This document shows, piece by piece, positions 1-7,330 of a stretch of 10,768 bases of DNA. The DNA is from Pyrinomonadaceae bacterium. Lineage in GTDB: Bacteria; Acidobacteriota; Blastocatellia; Pyrinomonadales; Pyrinomonadaceae. The stretch covers positions 1-10,768 of the forward strand of contig JAICPV010000033.1 in NCBI GenBank assembly GCA_025929655.1. Direction: 5' to 3'. A model generated the notes under the pieces. The model did no database searches. It was given only the letters and a program-made list of their open reading frames with translations, and was not told the origin of the DNA. The translations under genes and the position numbers were made by a program. Position 1 is the stretch's first letter, and every line of letters starts with the position of its first letter.

Positions 1-179
1 AACCTCCTCACCCGCGCGAACCCTCTGGGCTGGCCTAGGTACTGCTGATACATATAGTCCGCATAGAAATCGGCGAAAACATTGATCAACACGAAAACGG
101 CAACACCAACGTAGAAACCATTCCAGAACCTTTTATTGAAGATTCGCAGTTTCTCTTCGTTCTTAAATGGCTGAAACAT
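1..179 (-). CDS. Small membrane protein, N-terminal part only (cut by left edge)
   Basis: An open frame starts with ATG at 179 and reads left off the window, giving 59 residues with no stop. It begins MFQPFKNEEKLRIFNKRFW, a basic stretch, followed by one hydrophobic segment at about residues 20-37 (GFYVGVAVFVLINVFADF) and then a polar, Tyr-rich stretch. This suggests a membrane protein with a short cytoplasmic N-terminus. It begins only 9 bases after the SbcC-type ATPase stop and lies in the same reading frame, three codons further on. No clear Shine-Dalgarno sequence precedes it, so translation may depend on coupling to the upstream gene. I do not recognise the family and assign no function. 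The upstream in-frame TAA at 189-191 bounds the ORF, so this ATG is the only sensible start. Confidence 0.6.
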   Translation of the reverse strand, partial: MFQPFKNEEKLRIFNKRFWNGFYVGVAVFVLINVFADFYADYMYQQYLGQPRGFARVRR

Positions 180-188
180 CGAGTTTTG

Positions 189-2834
189 TTACGAACCGAT
201 CTTTATTTCATGATCCATATACCCTTCGAACGTGTCGTCATGCGATATAACAAATAGCTGTTCGAAATGCCGGATCTGCCCGATCTGCTGCGCGAGGTTT
301 TCGCGGCGTTCGCGGTCCATGTTGGTTGTCGGCTCGTCGAAAAATGCAATTCTGATGTCCGAAAGCTGCTTCAAAAGCGCAAGCCGTACTGCCAAAGCCG
401 CCGACATCTGCTCGCCGCCCGAAAGACTTTGAAACGGCCGCTCGTAACCATCTTGTTCCATTACGATACCGTAATCCTCTGTCCATTTCAGTGTGCACTC
501 GGCCGAACCCGTTATCTCTCGAAACAACTGATTGGCTTCTACCGACACATGATAAACGTAATTCCTGGCAACGAGCGGCGCCGCTTCTTTAAGTGTCGTG
601 CGGATGAAATCCGTTACCTCGGCGACCTTTTCTAGGCGTTCACGTTCCCGAAATTCCTTCTGCAGCGAATCACGTATGTCCGCCAGGCGTTTCAATTCCG
701 CCTCTAGTTCCGATCTTCGTTTCGCGGCCGCCTCGTGTTTTGCATTCGTTTCCGCCTGCTGCTTTTGCAGTTCGATCAGCCGGGCACGCTCGGTCAGATG
801 CCGCTCGCGGTCGTAGCCTTTGCCCGCCTCAGCATAAACTGTCTCGGATTCCGCCAGCTTCGAAACGATCGCGGCCAGAGAATTTCGGCTTTCCTCGAAA
901 GCCGACTCGCGCTGCGAAAGCGTTTTTGCAAGTGCGTCATTAGCTAGAAAAGCCTTATACGCTTCCGCAGTTCGATCGCGCATATCGTTTATTTCACCGA
1001 GATGCCGATCAAGATCTTTGAATTCTTCAAGCTGCTCAGTATTGATCCTGCGGTCGCTTTCCAGACGCTCGAGATTCTTTTCGATCTCGGAGAGCTTTTC
1101 CCGGATCTCGCCGTCGCGGCGTGCTTCGTTTTCCAGCAGCGCGATCTTCGAGCTTGGGTTATCGAGTGCTTTCAACTCCATTTCAACGCGGTCGAGTTCG
1201 GATTTCACCTTTTGCAAGTCTGCCGTTTCCGCTTCGAGCGCTGCCCGCTCTGCCTTCAACCGCTTGCCTTCCTCGCCGATCTCGGCCGCGCGCGTTTCGA
1301 GAACGGTGATCTGCGCACGAAAGTTCGCCGCCGCCCGCGATGTTGAGAGAGCCGAGGTGACGTTCACCTTTTCGTTCTCGAGCATCGCTATCCTCGTTCT
1401 CAGCTCCCCGAACTGGCTGGTGACGAACATTTCAAGTGTTTGGCCCTCTTTGAGATTCAGGCACTTTTCGGAAAGTATCGGACAAAGGCCATTCTGTATC
1501 TCCTTTTGAAAACGCTCGTCGCGTTCGAGCGCCGCTTGGAGCGACGCAACCTCACGCACCAGCTCGGAATCGCGGCTTTCCAGCTCAGAAATGCGCTCGG
1601 CGCCCGCGCCCTTTTCGCGAGCTTCGCTCAATTGCGAGCTGTTTGCGCGGTAATTTTCTCGCAAGCGTTCTAACTGCTCGTCCAGGCTCTTCAACTTCGC
1701 CATTGCCGCTTCAAGCCGGTTGAAGTCGGTCCGAAGCCGCGCTACCTCGCGCTCCAGCTTTTCCTGATCGTGAACAAGGTGTTTCAAAGATTCGATCGCC
1801 GCATGCGAGCGCTGGATACTTGCAAGGTCCCGGGTTAAATGATTCCGATCGGCTATGACTGCCGCGATCGCAGCTTCCACTTTCGTGCACTCGATCCGCA
1901 GTTTTTCCCGCGCGTCGCGTTCCCGCCCAAGCTCCTTCAAGCGGCCGAGCGCTTCGACGTGCCGGTCATGATCTTCTTTCACCGCCTCTACCTTTTCCGC
2001 TGCCTCTTTTGCCAGGTTTAACTCGGCCTCGCGCTGAGCGTGGACGAGCTCGGCTTTCGAACGGTCATTTCGAGATCGCTCAAGGTCGGATAACAGGCCC
2101 GAAAGCTTCGTTTCCTGCTCGTCCAGACGCCTTACATCGCGTTGCATGGTTTCGATGTCGGATGCGATCTCATCCAGTTGTGCTTGCAAACCGGCGACTT
2201 GTCTTCCGACGACAGATAGGTCGTTGCTTACCGGATCGATCCTTAAGATCTCGCCTTGCGCCCGCGCGATGTTCACGTTTACGGCCGTTATGCGGCCATC
2301 GACATATCGCGCGGTTTTCAAAAGCTCGTCCGCTCCGCGACGGTATTCCTCAACCTTTAGAAGAGCATCGAAGGTTGTTTTTCTTTCTGCGGCTGTCGCT
2401 AAAAAAACCGCCGTGAACGTACCCTGCGGAACACCGATCGCCTGCTTAAAAAGCGACTCAAGGTCGGTTCCCGGCTCGACGCCGAGATGCTGCCAGAGGA
2501 AACGCGTGACCTGTTCCTTTTTCTCAACGATGCGGCCTCCGACCCGCGGATCCATGACGTAATAACCCGTTCCGGTGTCGCGATGTACTGTGTAATCACG
2601 CTCGTCCAGGCTGCTTTCGAACGTCACGCGGGCCGTACCTTTCTTCGCCCCGCGTTTTACAAAATCGTCCTTTTTATAGTCGAGCGTGTCGAAAAGCGTC
2701 CACGCGATCGCCTCGATGATCGTCGTTTTCCCCGCACCGTTCTCCCCCGTGATCGCGGTCGAGCCGCGCTCAAAATCGAACGCCGCCGCGGCGTGAGACT
2801 TGATATTTTCAAGCTCGACACGTTTGATCAACAT
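189..2834 (-). CDS. sbcC: SbcC/Rad50-type SMC family ATPase (DNA repair exonuclease subunit)
   Basis: The 881-residue protein has the full Rad50/SbcC plan. An N-terminal half-ATPase has Walker A GENGAGKTT at residues 30-38. Long charged coiled coils span about 165-445 and 470-750, with a turn near the centre. The C-terminal half carries the ABC signature LSGGE at 804-808, Walker B IAFFDEP at 829-835 and an ISHDD switch motif near 863. In this family the two ATPase halves fold together and the coiled coil projects to a hook that dimerises; with the nuclease SbcD/Mre11 it processes DNA ends and hairpins. The hook here is CPILSEKC (Cys451 and Cys458), a CX6C spacing instead of the usual CPxC, but it sits at the expected midpoint. 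The length is shorter than E. coli SbcC. No sbcD lies next to it in the window. The ATG at 2834 begins MLIKRVELENIKSH, typical of the family, though its Shine-Dalgarno sequence is weak. Family assignment is firm; the exact SbcC role is inferred. Confidence 0.9.
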   Translation of the reverse strand: MLIKRVELENIKSHAAAAFDFERGSTAITGENGAGKTTIIEAIAWTLFDTLDYKKDDFVKRGAKKGTARVTFESSLDERDYTVHRDTGTGYYVMDPRVGGRIVEKKEQVTRFLWQHLGVEPGTDLESLFKQAIGVPQGTFTAVFLATAAERKTTFDALLKVEEYRRGADELLKTARYVDGRITAVNVNIARAQGEILRIDPVSNDLSVVGRQVAGLQAQLDEIASDIETMQRDVRRLDEQETKLSGLLSDLERSRNDRSKAELVHAQREAELNLAKEAAEKVEAVKEDHDRHVEALGRLKELGRERDAREKLRIECTKVEAAIAAVIADRNHLTRDLASIQRSHAAIESLKHLVHDQEKLEREVARLRTDFNRLEAAMAKLKSLDEQLERLRENYRANSSQLSEAREKGAGAERISELESRDSELVREVASLQAALERDERFQKEIQNGLCPILSEKCLNLKEGQTLEMFVTSQFGELRTRIAMLENEKVNVTSALSTSRAAANFRAQITVLETRAAEIGEEGKRLKAERAALEAETADLQKVKSELDRVEMELKALDNPSSKIALLENEARRDGEIREKLSEIEKNLERLESDRRINTEQLEEFKDLDRHLGEINDMRDRTAEAYKAFLANDALAKTLSQRESAFEESRNSLAAIVSKLAESETVYAEAGKGYDRERHLTERARLIELQKQQAETNAKHEAAAKRRSELEAELKRLADIRDSLQKEFRERERLEKVAEVTDFIRTTLKEAAPLVARNYVYHVSVEANQLFREITGSAECTLKWTEDYGIVMEQDGYERPFQSLSGGEQMSAALAVRLALLKQLSDIRIAFFDEPTTNMDRERRENLAQQIGQIRHFEQLFVISHDDTFEGYMDHEIKIGS

Positions 2835-2863
2835 TGATACTTATTACGATTTTAATCTATCGA

Positions 2864-2893
2864 ACTTACGATGCAGAATAGGGAAACGTAAGT
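2864..2893. promoter_or_regulatory. Inverted repeat between divergent genes
   Basis: ACTTACG at 2864-2870 and CGTAAGT at 2887-2893 form a perfect 7-bp inverted repeat around 16 bases. It lies in the 112-bp gap between the divergently read sbcC-type gene and the 98-residue gene, where promoters for both should be. It could be an operator or a chance match; no clear -35/-10 pair was recognised beside it. Confidence 0.25.
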
Positions 2894-2904
2894 AATGATT
2901 AGTT

Positions 2905-2946
2905 CCGAACTATTCACTTTTCACTGTTCACTATTCACTGTTAATT
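2905..2946 (+). repeat. Heptamer tandem array NTTCACT (copy 1), abutting a start codon
   Basis: Four units in exact 7-bp register read ATTCACT (2912), TTTCACT (2919), GTTCACT (2926) and ATTCACT (2933). Degenerate units CCGAACT (2905) and GTTAATT (2940) flank them. The last unit ends at 2946, and the ATG of the next gene is 2947, so the array fills the place where a ribosome binding site would be. The same heptamer recurs in the same orientation at 3266-3293 on the other side of that gene. Short tandem heptamers of this kind are known between genes in some cyanobacteria; finding them here is an observation, and any function is unknown. Confidence 0.8.
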
Positions 2947-3243
2947 ATGAAGATCGAAAATGGAAACGCCGTCGTCGCCGTTTTGCATACGCCGCGGGAA
3001 AAGCTATTCGGCATTTTGGATGAAATATCGGCCGCGGGTGTGTTGATGCGTGGGATCGACCTCAGCTATTTCGACGACTGGTGCGCGGCCATCGCCAACA
3101 GCGAACCGCACCTTGCGATGAGCGATTGTTTCATTCCGATGTGGCGAGTCGAAAAGATCACGCTTGACGCGTCGAACGGCGACCTTCTTTCGCTTTCCGA
3201 ACAGTTTGAAAAGCGCACCGGCCGAACGATCGGGGAACAATAA
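2947..3243 (+). CDS. Conserved hypothetical protein, 98 residues
   Basis: This is a compact soluble protein with no signal peptide or membrane segment. It reads MKIENGNAVVAVLHTPREKL, followed by a central GIDLSYFDDW motif, a second block around CFIPMWRVEKITLD and an acidic/polar C-terminus. From memory it resembles short uncharacterised proteins common in Acidobacteriota, with a conserved LHTPREK start, GIDL.SFDDW and FPMWRVE.I.LDE; I know of no assigned function. It is the only plus-strand gene in the left 10 kb. There is no Shine-Dalgarno sequence because the heptamer array runs straight into the ATG, so it may be leaderless or initiate weakly. Its TAA stop overlaps the A-tract of the minus-strand terminator at 3242-3265. 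The conserved-looking motifs argue that it is real despite its size. Confidence 0.75.
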   Translation: MKIENGNAVVAVLHTPREKLFGILDEISAAGVLMRGIDLSYFDDWCAAIANSEPHLAMSDCFIPMWRVEKITLDASNGDLLSLSEQFEKRTGRTIGEQ

Positions 3244-3265
3244 AAAAGCGGCCTCGTCCGCCGCT
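3242..3265 (-). terminator. Rho-independent terminator of the sigma/anti-sigma/DUF4097 operon
   Basis: AGCGGC (3247-3252) and GCCGCT (3260-3265) form a perfect 6-bp stem with a 7-base loop. On the minus strand the stem is followed by six T residues (the A-run 3242-3247, the innermost of which is also the last stem base). It sits about 28 bp beyond the stop of the DUF4097 gene, so it should end that operon. It also overlaps the stop codon of the convergent 98-residue gene. Confidence 0.7.
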
Positions 3266-3293
3266 ATTCACTATTAGTTATTCACTATTCACT
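3266..3293 (+). repeat. Heptamer tandem array ATTCACT (copy 2)
   Basis: There are four units in 7-bp register: ATTCACT (3266), ATTAGTT (3273, degenerate), ATTCACT (3280) and ATTCACT (3287). The orientation is the same as the array at 2905-2946. The right end shares one base with the TAA stop codon of the DUF4097 gene (3293-3295), and the left end touches the terminator stem. The two arrays therefore bracket the 98-residue gene. Confidence 0.75.
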
Positions 3294-4324
3294 TAGAGCT
3301 GCTTTTTAATGCTGATGCTTCCCTGACTCGTCGTCAAATTGATGTTCGAATCGCCTGTGCCCAGCCGTCCCATCAGGTTTTTCCCGCCGTCCGTTTCGTT
3401 CTTGTATTCGATCTTTAGCGGGATCTCCGAATCGAACCCTCCGAACCCGTATGCGGCCTTCAAAGTAAAAGACGACTTTATCGGAATATGCAGACGTATC
3501 GGTCCGCTTGAGGTCTTGAACGAGTAAAGGCCGCCGGTCAGCAGTTTCCCTTTGAAATTCACAATTCCGCTGATCGAGCTCGCCTCGATCTGTCGATGCT
3601 CGACCTGCTGAAGGGTTACGTTGCCGCTCCCGGCACGGGCCTTGAAAAGATCACCGATCTGCCCCGGATTCACGCCGAAGGCCAGGATATTGCCGGACGT
3701 GGTCTCCAGCACGATCGAACCTTCCGAAGATTCGACGATCAGGTTGCCCTGATATGTTGTCGCGTTGATGCCGCCGGCAATGTTGCGGATAGCGATGTCG
3801 CCCTCAGCGGTCTTCACGCTGACCTTCTTGATCGAATCGATCGTTGTTTCCGTGGAACGCCCCGTCAGGTCCACTTTGGCTTTCATCGGAACGTCCAATT
3901 CGATCTCCTGCCCGGCGAGACATTCGGACATCGGCCCTGGCGGCCGGCCTTCGGCCCGCACGTGCGATACCAGAAGCCAATTCGCCTTGCCCGACTCATG
4001 GTTTTTCTCCAGGACCTTGAATCCCGGCAAACGTCCCGCACGCACGAATACCCGCACCTCGTCGCGTTCCCAGCCGTTGATCTTCAGGCTGCCTTCGGCA
4101 ACGCACAGCTTAATACTTACGTTCGGGTCGACAATGATCGAACGTTCGGTTGTTTGTCTGACTTCCCTGGGAGGACGCGGGGGAGCTACGGTAGGGAATC
4201 CCGGTTTGACGCGCTCAGGCGTCGGATAAGGAACGGGAGTTTTCGGCTGCGCTGCAGCGCCGAACGCGCCGAAAACGCACAGCAGTATCGCCAACATCCC
4301 GAATTTGTACATCTTTAATGCCAT
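3293..4324 (-). CDS. Exported DUF4097-type beta-repeat protein
   Basis: The 343-residue protein has a classic Sec signal peptide: basic MALKMYK, a hydrophobic core LAILLCVFGAFG, and probable cleavage after Ala25 (AAA|Q). A Pro-rich linker (residues 26-55) follows. The rest is built of short beta-strand repeats with recurring S/T-x-G-x-I/V patterns such as VKTAEGDIAI, TYQGNLIVESSEGSI and ETTSGNILAF, as in the DUF4097 putative adhesin / beta-solenoid family. A lipobox is absent, so it is probably periplasmic or surface-associated. It is the third gene of the operon, 19 bp after the anti-sigma factor gene and just before a terminator. DUF4097 proteins often accompany anti-sigma or PspC-like regulators, which suggests an envelope role; the exact function is unknown. 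Met5 is an alternative start that would also keep the signal peptide. Confidence 0.8.
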   Translation of the reverse strand: MALKMYKFGMLAILLCVFGAFGAAAQPKTPVPYPTPERVKPGFPTVAPPRPPREVRQTTERSIIVDPNVSIKLCVAEGSLKINGWERDEVRVFVRAGRLPGFKVLEKNHESGKANWLLVSHVRAEGRPPGPMSECLAGQEIELDVPMKAKVDLTGRSTETTIDSIKKVSVKTAEGDIAIRNIAGGINATTYQGNLIVESSEGSIVLETTSGNILAFGVNPGQIGDLFKARAGSGNVTLQQVEHRQIEASSISGIVNFKGKLLTGGLYSFKTSSGPIRLHIPIKSSFTLKAAYGFGGFDSEIPLKIEYKNETDGGKNLMGRLGTGDSNINLTTSQGSISIKKQL

Positions 4325-4343
4325 TTAACTTCACGCGTCTGAA

Positions 4344-5219
4344 CTACTGGACGGAGAGCATCAATTCATCCTTTTGTGCCACCGCGTTGAGCAGGTCGAT
4401 CTTGTCCTGATACGACGCGTAGAGGACCTGCCGTGCCGCCTGGTTGCGCGGGTTCTTGCGAACAACCTTTCGCATCCGGTTGATCGAATCGTTCACGACC
4501 GCAAGGTCGCGTTCGAACGCCACTCGCGAAGAGCCGGTGAAAACCGCATCCTTCCTGTCGTCCACGTTTTCCTTCATGTCCGCGATCGTTTTGATGTAGC
4601 TCTCTTCGCCAGGGATCATATAGTGGATCGCTCGCTGCGGCACGATCTCGTTCGCATCTCGGACTATCTGCTCAAGCTTCTTCGGTGAATGATTTGAGAT
4701 CCGAATTGCCGGGGCCGACACAGGGCTCGGAAGCTCGGTTTCCTTAATTGCAGATTCCGAATCGAAATTCTTGGGAGCGATGGGAGCGGGCGAATCGATC
4801 TGTCCCACGTTCGGAACCGGCCCATTCTGCGTAACAACGGCATCCGAACCCGAGCGCATCACCCAAACCCCGGCAAGCAAACCGAAGACGACCAGCACGG
4901 CCGCGGCGGAGGTGGTGGTCGGCGTCAAAAGCGAGACCGCGAAAAACGCGTAAACCTGCTTCAGCAATGATGCTCTGCTTCGTTCGACCTCGATAGAATC
5001 GTTTATTCGGGTCCAAAGACGCTGCGTCGGGACAAGCGCATTCATCTCGCGTTCGAGCGCGGAAAAAACGAACGAGTTCTCATCTTCCGCAACGGCGAGC
5101 AGCCGTGCACAACCTTCGCAGTTGGCAATATGGTGCCCGATCCGCAGGCTCTCTTCCTGCGGCGTCTCTCCATCCAGAAATGCCTGGATGGTCCCGATGT
5201 CTAAACACTTCCCGTTCAT
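4344..5219 (-). CDS. Transmembrane zinc-finger anti-sigma factor
   Basis: The 291-residue protein has an N-terminal ZAS-type zinc-binding motif. Cys5 is followed, after 24 residues, by His30-x3-Cys34-x2-Cys37 (HIANCEGC), the spacing of zinc-binding anti-sigma domains that hold ECF sigma factors. A hydrophobic stretch at about 88-99 and a clear membrane helix at 104-121 (TSAAAVLVVFGLLAGVWVM) follow. The remaining 170 residues, proline-rich then helical and charged, should lie outside the cytoplasm and could act as sensor. The ATG overlaps the sigma-factor stop (ATGA, 5216-5219), which implies translational coupling and matched amounts of the pair. A strong Shine-Dalgarno sequence, GGGAG, lies about 10 bases upstream. 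Family and pairing are well supported; the signal sensed is unknown. The C-terminal region is long compared with minimal ZAS proteins. Confidence 0.88.
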   Translation of the reverse strand: MNGKCLDIGTIQAFLDGETPQEESLRIGHHIANCEGCARLLAVAEDENSFVFSALEREMNALVPTQRLWTRINDSIEVERSRASLLKQVYAFFAVSLLTPTTTSAAAVLVVFGLLAGVWVMRSGSDAVVTQNGPVPNVGQIDSPAPIAPKNFDSESAIKETELPSPVSAPAIRISNHSPKKLEQIVRDANEIVPQRAIHYMIPGEESYIKTIADMKENVDDRKDAVFTGSSRVAFERDLAVVNDSINRMRKVVRKNPRNQAARQVLYASYQDKIDLLNAVAQKDELMLSVQ

Positions 5220-5800
5220 TGTCTTTCTCTCCCTTTGATGCCGTAGAATTTCGCGAATTCCGCTCTCGCGCGTGCGACGTATGTCCCGATACTCGTTTCG
5301 TTCAGCGAGAGGCTCTCGGCAATTTCCCTATATGACAAACCCTGCTGCTTCAGCACCAGACAGCTGCGAAGCGGCTCCTTGATCTTATAAAGTGCCTTAT
5401 TGATCTCATCAACCTCGGCCTGCTGTTCATATTCCGATTCGATCGAATAAATACTCTCTTCAACAGTTGATTTGACGTAATTCTCGTCCCGCGTGTTTGC
5501 CCTTATGTTCCCGCGGACGGTGTTCTTCGCAAGGTTCAACGCAACCCTTATAAGCCACGGCCTGAGTATTTCGAGGTCCGGCAGAGAGTCCATATGCTTG
5601 TAGAGCTTGATGAAGACTTCCTGCGTTACGTCCTCGGCAAGAGCGGAATCGCGCACGATCGATCTTGCGGCGCGGAAAACGGTCCGGTGATGGAGCGAAA
5701 ATGCCTCCTCAAATCCGATCCTGTCTTTCGCTCCTGCAGACGCCGTGTGTTCGGCCATTGAGTCCACGAAAATTTCCGTCGCCTTGCTCATTTTCAGCAT
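5216..5800 (-). CDS. ECF-family RNA polymerase sigma factor
   Basis: At 194 residues this is typical ECF length. Region 2 covers about residues 28-95 (FEEAFSLHHRTVFRAAR, then SALAEDVTQEVFIKLYKH, the core-binding and -10 recognition helices). After an acidic linker (104-130), region 4 covers about 132-184, with the helix-turn-helix GLSYREIAESLSLNETSIGTY for -35 recognition. It is the first gene of a sigma / anti-sigma / DUF4097 operon and overlaps the anti-sigma gene by 4 bp. The ECF subgroup cannot be assigned from this alone. Met4 (at 5791) and Met15 (5758) are alternative starts, and Met1 lacks a good ribosome binding site. Autoregulation is common for such operons, but I could not recognise an ECF -35 (GGAAC-like) motif in the 61-bp gap upstream, so it may be co-transcribed with the DUF58 gene. 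Confidence 0.92.
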   Translation of the reverse strand: MLKMSKATEIFVDSMAEHTASAGAKDRIGFEEAFSLHHRTVFRAARSIVRDSALAEDVTQEVFIKLYKHMDSLPDLEILRPWLIRVALNLAKNTVRGNIRANTRDENYVKSTVEESIYSIESEYEQQAEVDEINKALYKIKEPLRSCLVLKQQGLSYREIAESLSLNETSIGTYVARARAEFAKFYGIKGRERQ

Positions 5801-5845
5801 CGATCAATGCTTTTCACACCTAAAATACACCGCAACAGCGGACTT

Positions 5846-5866
5846 TGTGACATTTCGGCCGTCACA
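5846..5866. promoter_or_regulatory. Inverted repeat before the ECF sigma gene
   Basis: TGTGAC (5846-5851) and GTCACA (5861-5866) form a 6-bp inverted repeat around 9 bases. It overlaps the stop codon of the DUF58 gene and lies 46-66 bp upstream of the sigma-factor ATG. It could be an operator for the ECF operon or a weak hairpin; there is no T-tract on either side, so a rho-independent terminator is unlikely. Confidence 0.3.
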
Positions 5867-7295
5867 TGAAGATAACCTGCGTGTTTCTAACGATTTCAGG
5901 GCTCAGGCTCGATCCCTTCGCCGCGGTTATTAGGAAATTATGGCTTTTTTCCTCGGAATCGACAATCTCCAAAAATATGGACGAAAGATCTCCATTCAGG
6001 TCTTCAACAAAATGAGGTTCTACCACGGCCAGCCTTTTCAGCGAATCGTGGAGGTGCCGGCTGCCGACACCGAACTCTCCTGCCTCGCCGTCCATTATAA
6101 GCCTTATCTCAGCCTGTTCCTTTGTGAAATACGACATCAACGCCGCCGCCATGCTTACGGATTTTTCGAAGCGTTCCGGCCGCAGAATGTTATTCCCTTT
6201 CTGCTCCGCATCAATAACATCGCGCAGCTTGGCCTCGCCCCGTTCGCTGAAGGGTATTCGGGTATCGAGGATCACATTCACGCGCTTGTCATCCTCAGCG
6301 GAGAATTCCCGCACGGTGAGCTGCGTTGACCTGGCCGTGGCCTTCCAGTCGACGCGTCTCAGATCGTCGTTTGGCCGGTACTCGCGTAACGCGTACAGGT
6401 CCTGCCCCAGGCCCCGATGCGTCGCCTCCAGGTTCCCCGTTTCCAGTGCGAGATCGTCGAGCTCATGCTTTATCGGTTCGAAGCTTGGGAAGACGATCAA
6501 CTCCGTCTCCCGGGCCGGAAGCCGTCGTCGATGCCTGAAAAAACCGAATGGGAACTTCGTCGAGATCTCGAAATCCTTGATCACCAGGCGGCCGCGCGTC
6601 GAGAAAATATGCGACGTCTTTGTTTCGATGGTCTGGTTTCGAGGTATGCGCACAAAATGATCCAGCGTTCTCCGGATGATCGGCGGCCGACTCAACCGGT
6701 CGGCGACCCACTTCGGAAGTATGTCCCGGATCTCTCCGGCTGCGACCGATTCCTCGCGCTCCTTCCCGCGCACTTCGGCTACGACCGAGTAACTCGGAAA
6801 CAACACCTTGCGGTTTGTAAGGCTTACGAAAATATGCGTCTTTTCGCCGGCGAAGATCGTTTCAGGAAAGCGCATTTTCACATCGAGTTTTTTGAGTGTG
6901 AAACCGCCGACGAAGAACGCGACAGCGATCGCGGCAAAGATGAACGAAAGGATCAGAAACAGAAGGTTGTTGCCGGTGTTCCAGGCGGAGAACCCGACGA
7001 TCGCGACGAGGCCCACGATCATCGCGCCGCCCGCCGTGAACTCGAAGGGCAGATTCATCTGCGACGCCTCGCGGCTCGCGTTCCGGGCAAGCGGCGGCAC
7101 TACGAATATCAGAATGAGAAGAACAAAGGCAAGAGAAACGACCGCCGCTACTCCCGCCAGGCGAGCATTGCCCATCCAGTGCGCGAGTAGTGTGATACCC
7201 GCGAGGGACAGGCCGCCGAGCACAACGACAGTACCGACCGCCGCGTTTCGAAGATCACGCCCGCCGAAAACCTCTGTCATCCGCCGCAGTTTCAC
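5862..7295 (-). CDS. DUF58 domain membrane protein
   Basis: The 477-residue protein starts with four probable membrane helices (about 18-39, 45-68, 87-105 and 110-132). The NTGNNLLFLILSF motif leading into helix 4 is typical of DUF58 proteins. It continues with a beta-rich region including FSTRGRL (231-237) and FPFGFF (248-253). The conserved DUF58 core LYALREYRPNDDLRRVDWKA lies at 300-319, then STQLTVREF and an integrin/von Willebrand-A-like tail. DUF58 proteins usually have two membrane helices, so the extra pair at the N-terminus is noteworthy. They normally sit beside a MoxR AAA+ ATPase and a transglutaminase-type protein and are thought to act in envelope or protein-complex maturation. 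Neither partner is in the window, and a REP-associated transposase unit lies directly upstream. The start is GTG at 7295, two codons after an in-frame TAA; ATG at 7280 (MTEVFGGRDLRN) is an equally good choice. No clear ribosome binding site is seen for either. Confidence 0.85.
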   Translation of the reverse strand: MKLRRMTEVFGGRDLRNAAVGTVVVLGGLSLAGITLLAHWMGNARLAGVAAVVSLAFVLLILIFVVPPLARNASREASQMNLPFEFTAGGAMIVGLVAIVGFSAWNTGNNLLFLILSFIFAAIAVAFFVGGFTLKKLDVKMRFPETIFAGEKTHIFVSLTNRKVLFPSYSVVAEVRGKEREESVAAGEIRDILPKWVADRLSRPPIIRRTLDHFVRIPRNQTIETKTSHIFSTRGRLVIKDFEISTKFPFGFFRHRRRLPARETELIVFPSFEPIKHELDDLALETGNLEATHRGLGQDLYALREYRPNDDLRRVDWKATARSTQLTVREFSAEDDKRVNVILDTRIPFSERGEAKLRDVIDAEQKGNNILRPERFEKSVSMAAALMSYFTKEQAEIRLIMDGEAGEFGVGSRHLHDSLKRLAVVEPHFVEDLNGDLSSIFLEIVDSEEKSHNFLITAAKGSSLSPEIVRNTQVIFM

Positions 7296-7330
7296 AATTT
7301 AGAAAATATCATGTCTTGGCGGCTGCTTCC

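Noticed and set aside
267..2562. Several long plus-strand open frames opposite the SbcC-type gene
   Set aside because: They are antisense shadows of a GC-rich coiled-coil gene; none has a motif, a ribosome binding site or a sensible composition (they are rich in Ser/Arg/Phe), while the minus-strand frame has complete SMC motifs.
2905..3293. Heptamer arrays as CRISPR or iteron origin
   Set aside because: The units are 7 bp without spacers, so this is not CRISPR. There is no replication initiator gene, DnaA-box cluster or AT-rich unwinding region beside them.
5846..5866. CRP/FNR-like site TGTGA...TCACA
   Set aside because: The half-sites are 11 bases apart, whereas CRP sites have 6 bases between TGTGA and TCACA.
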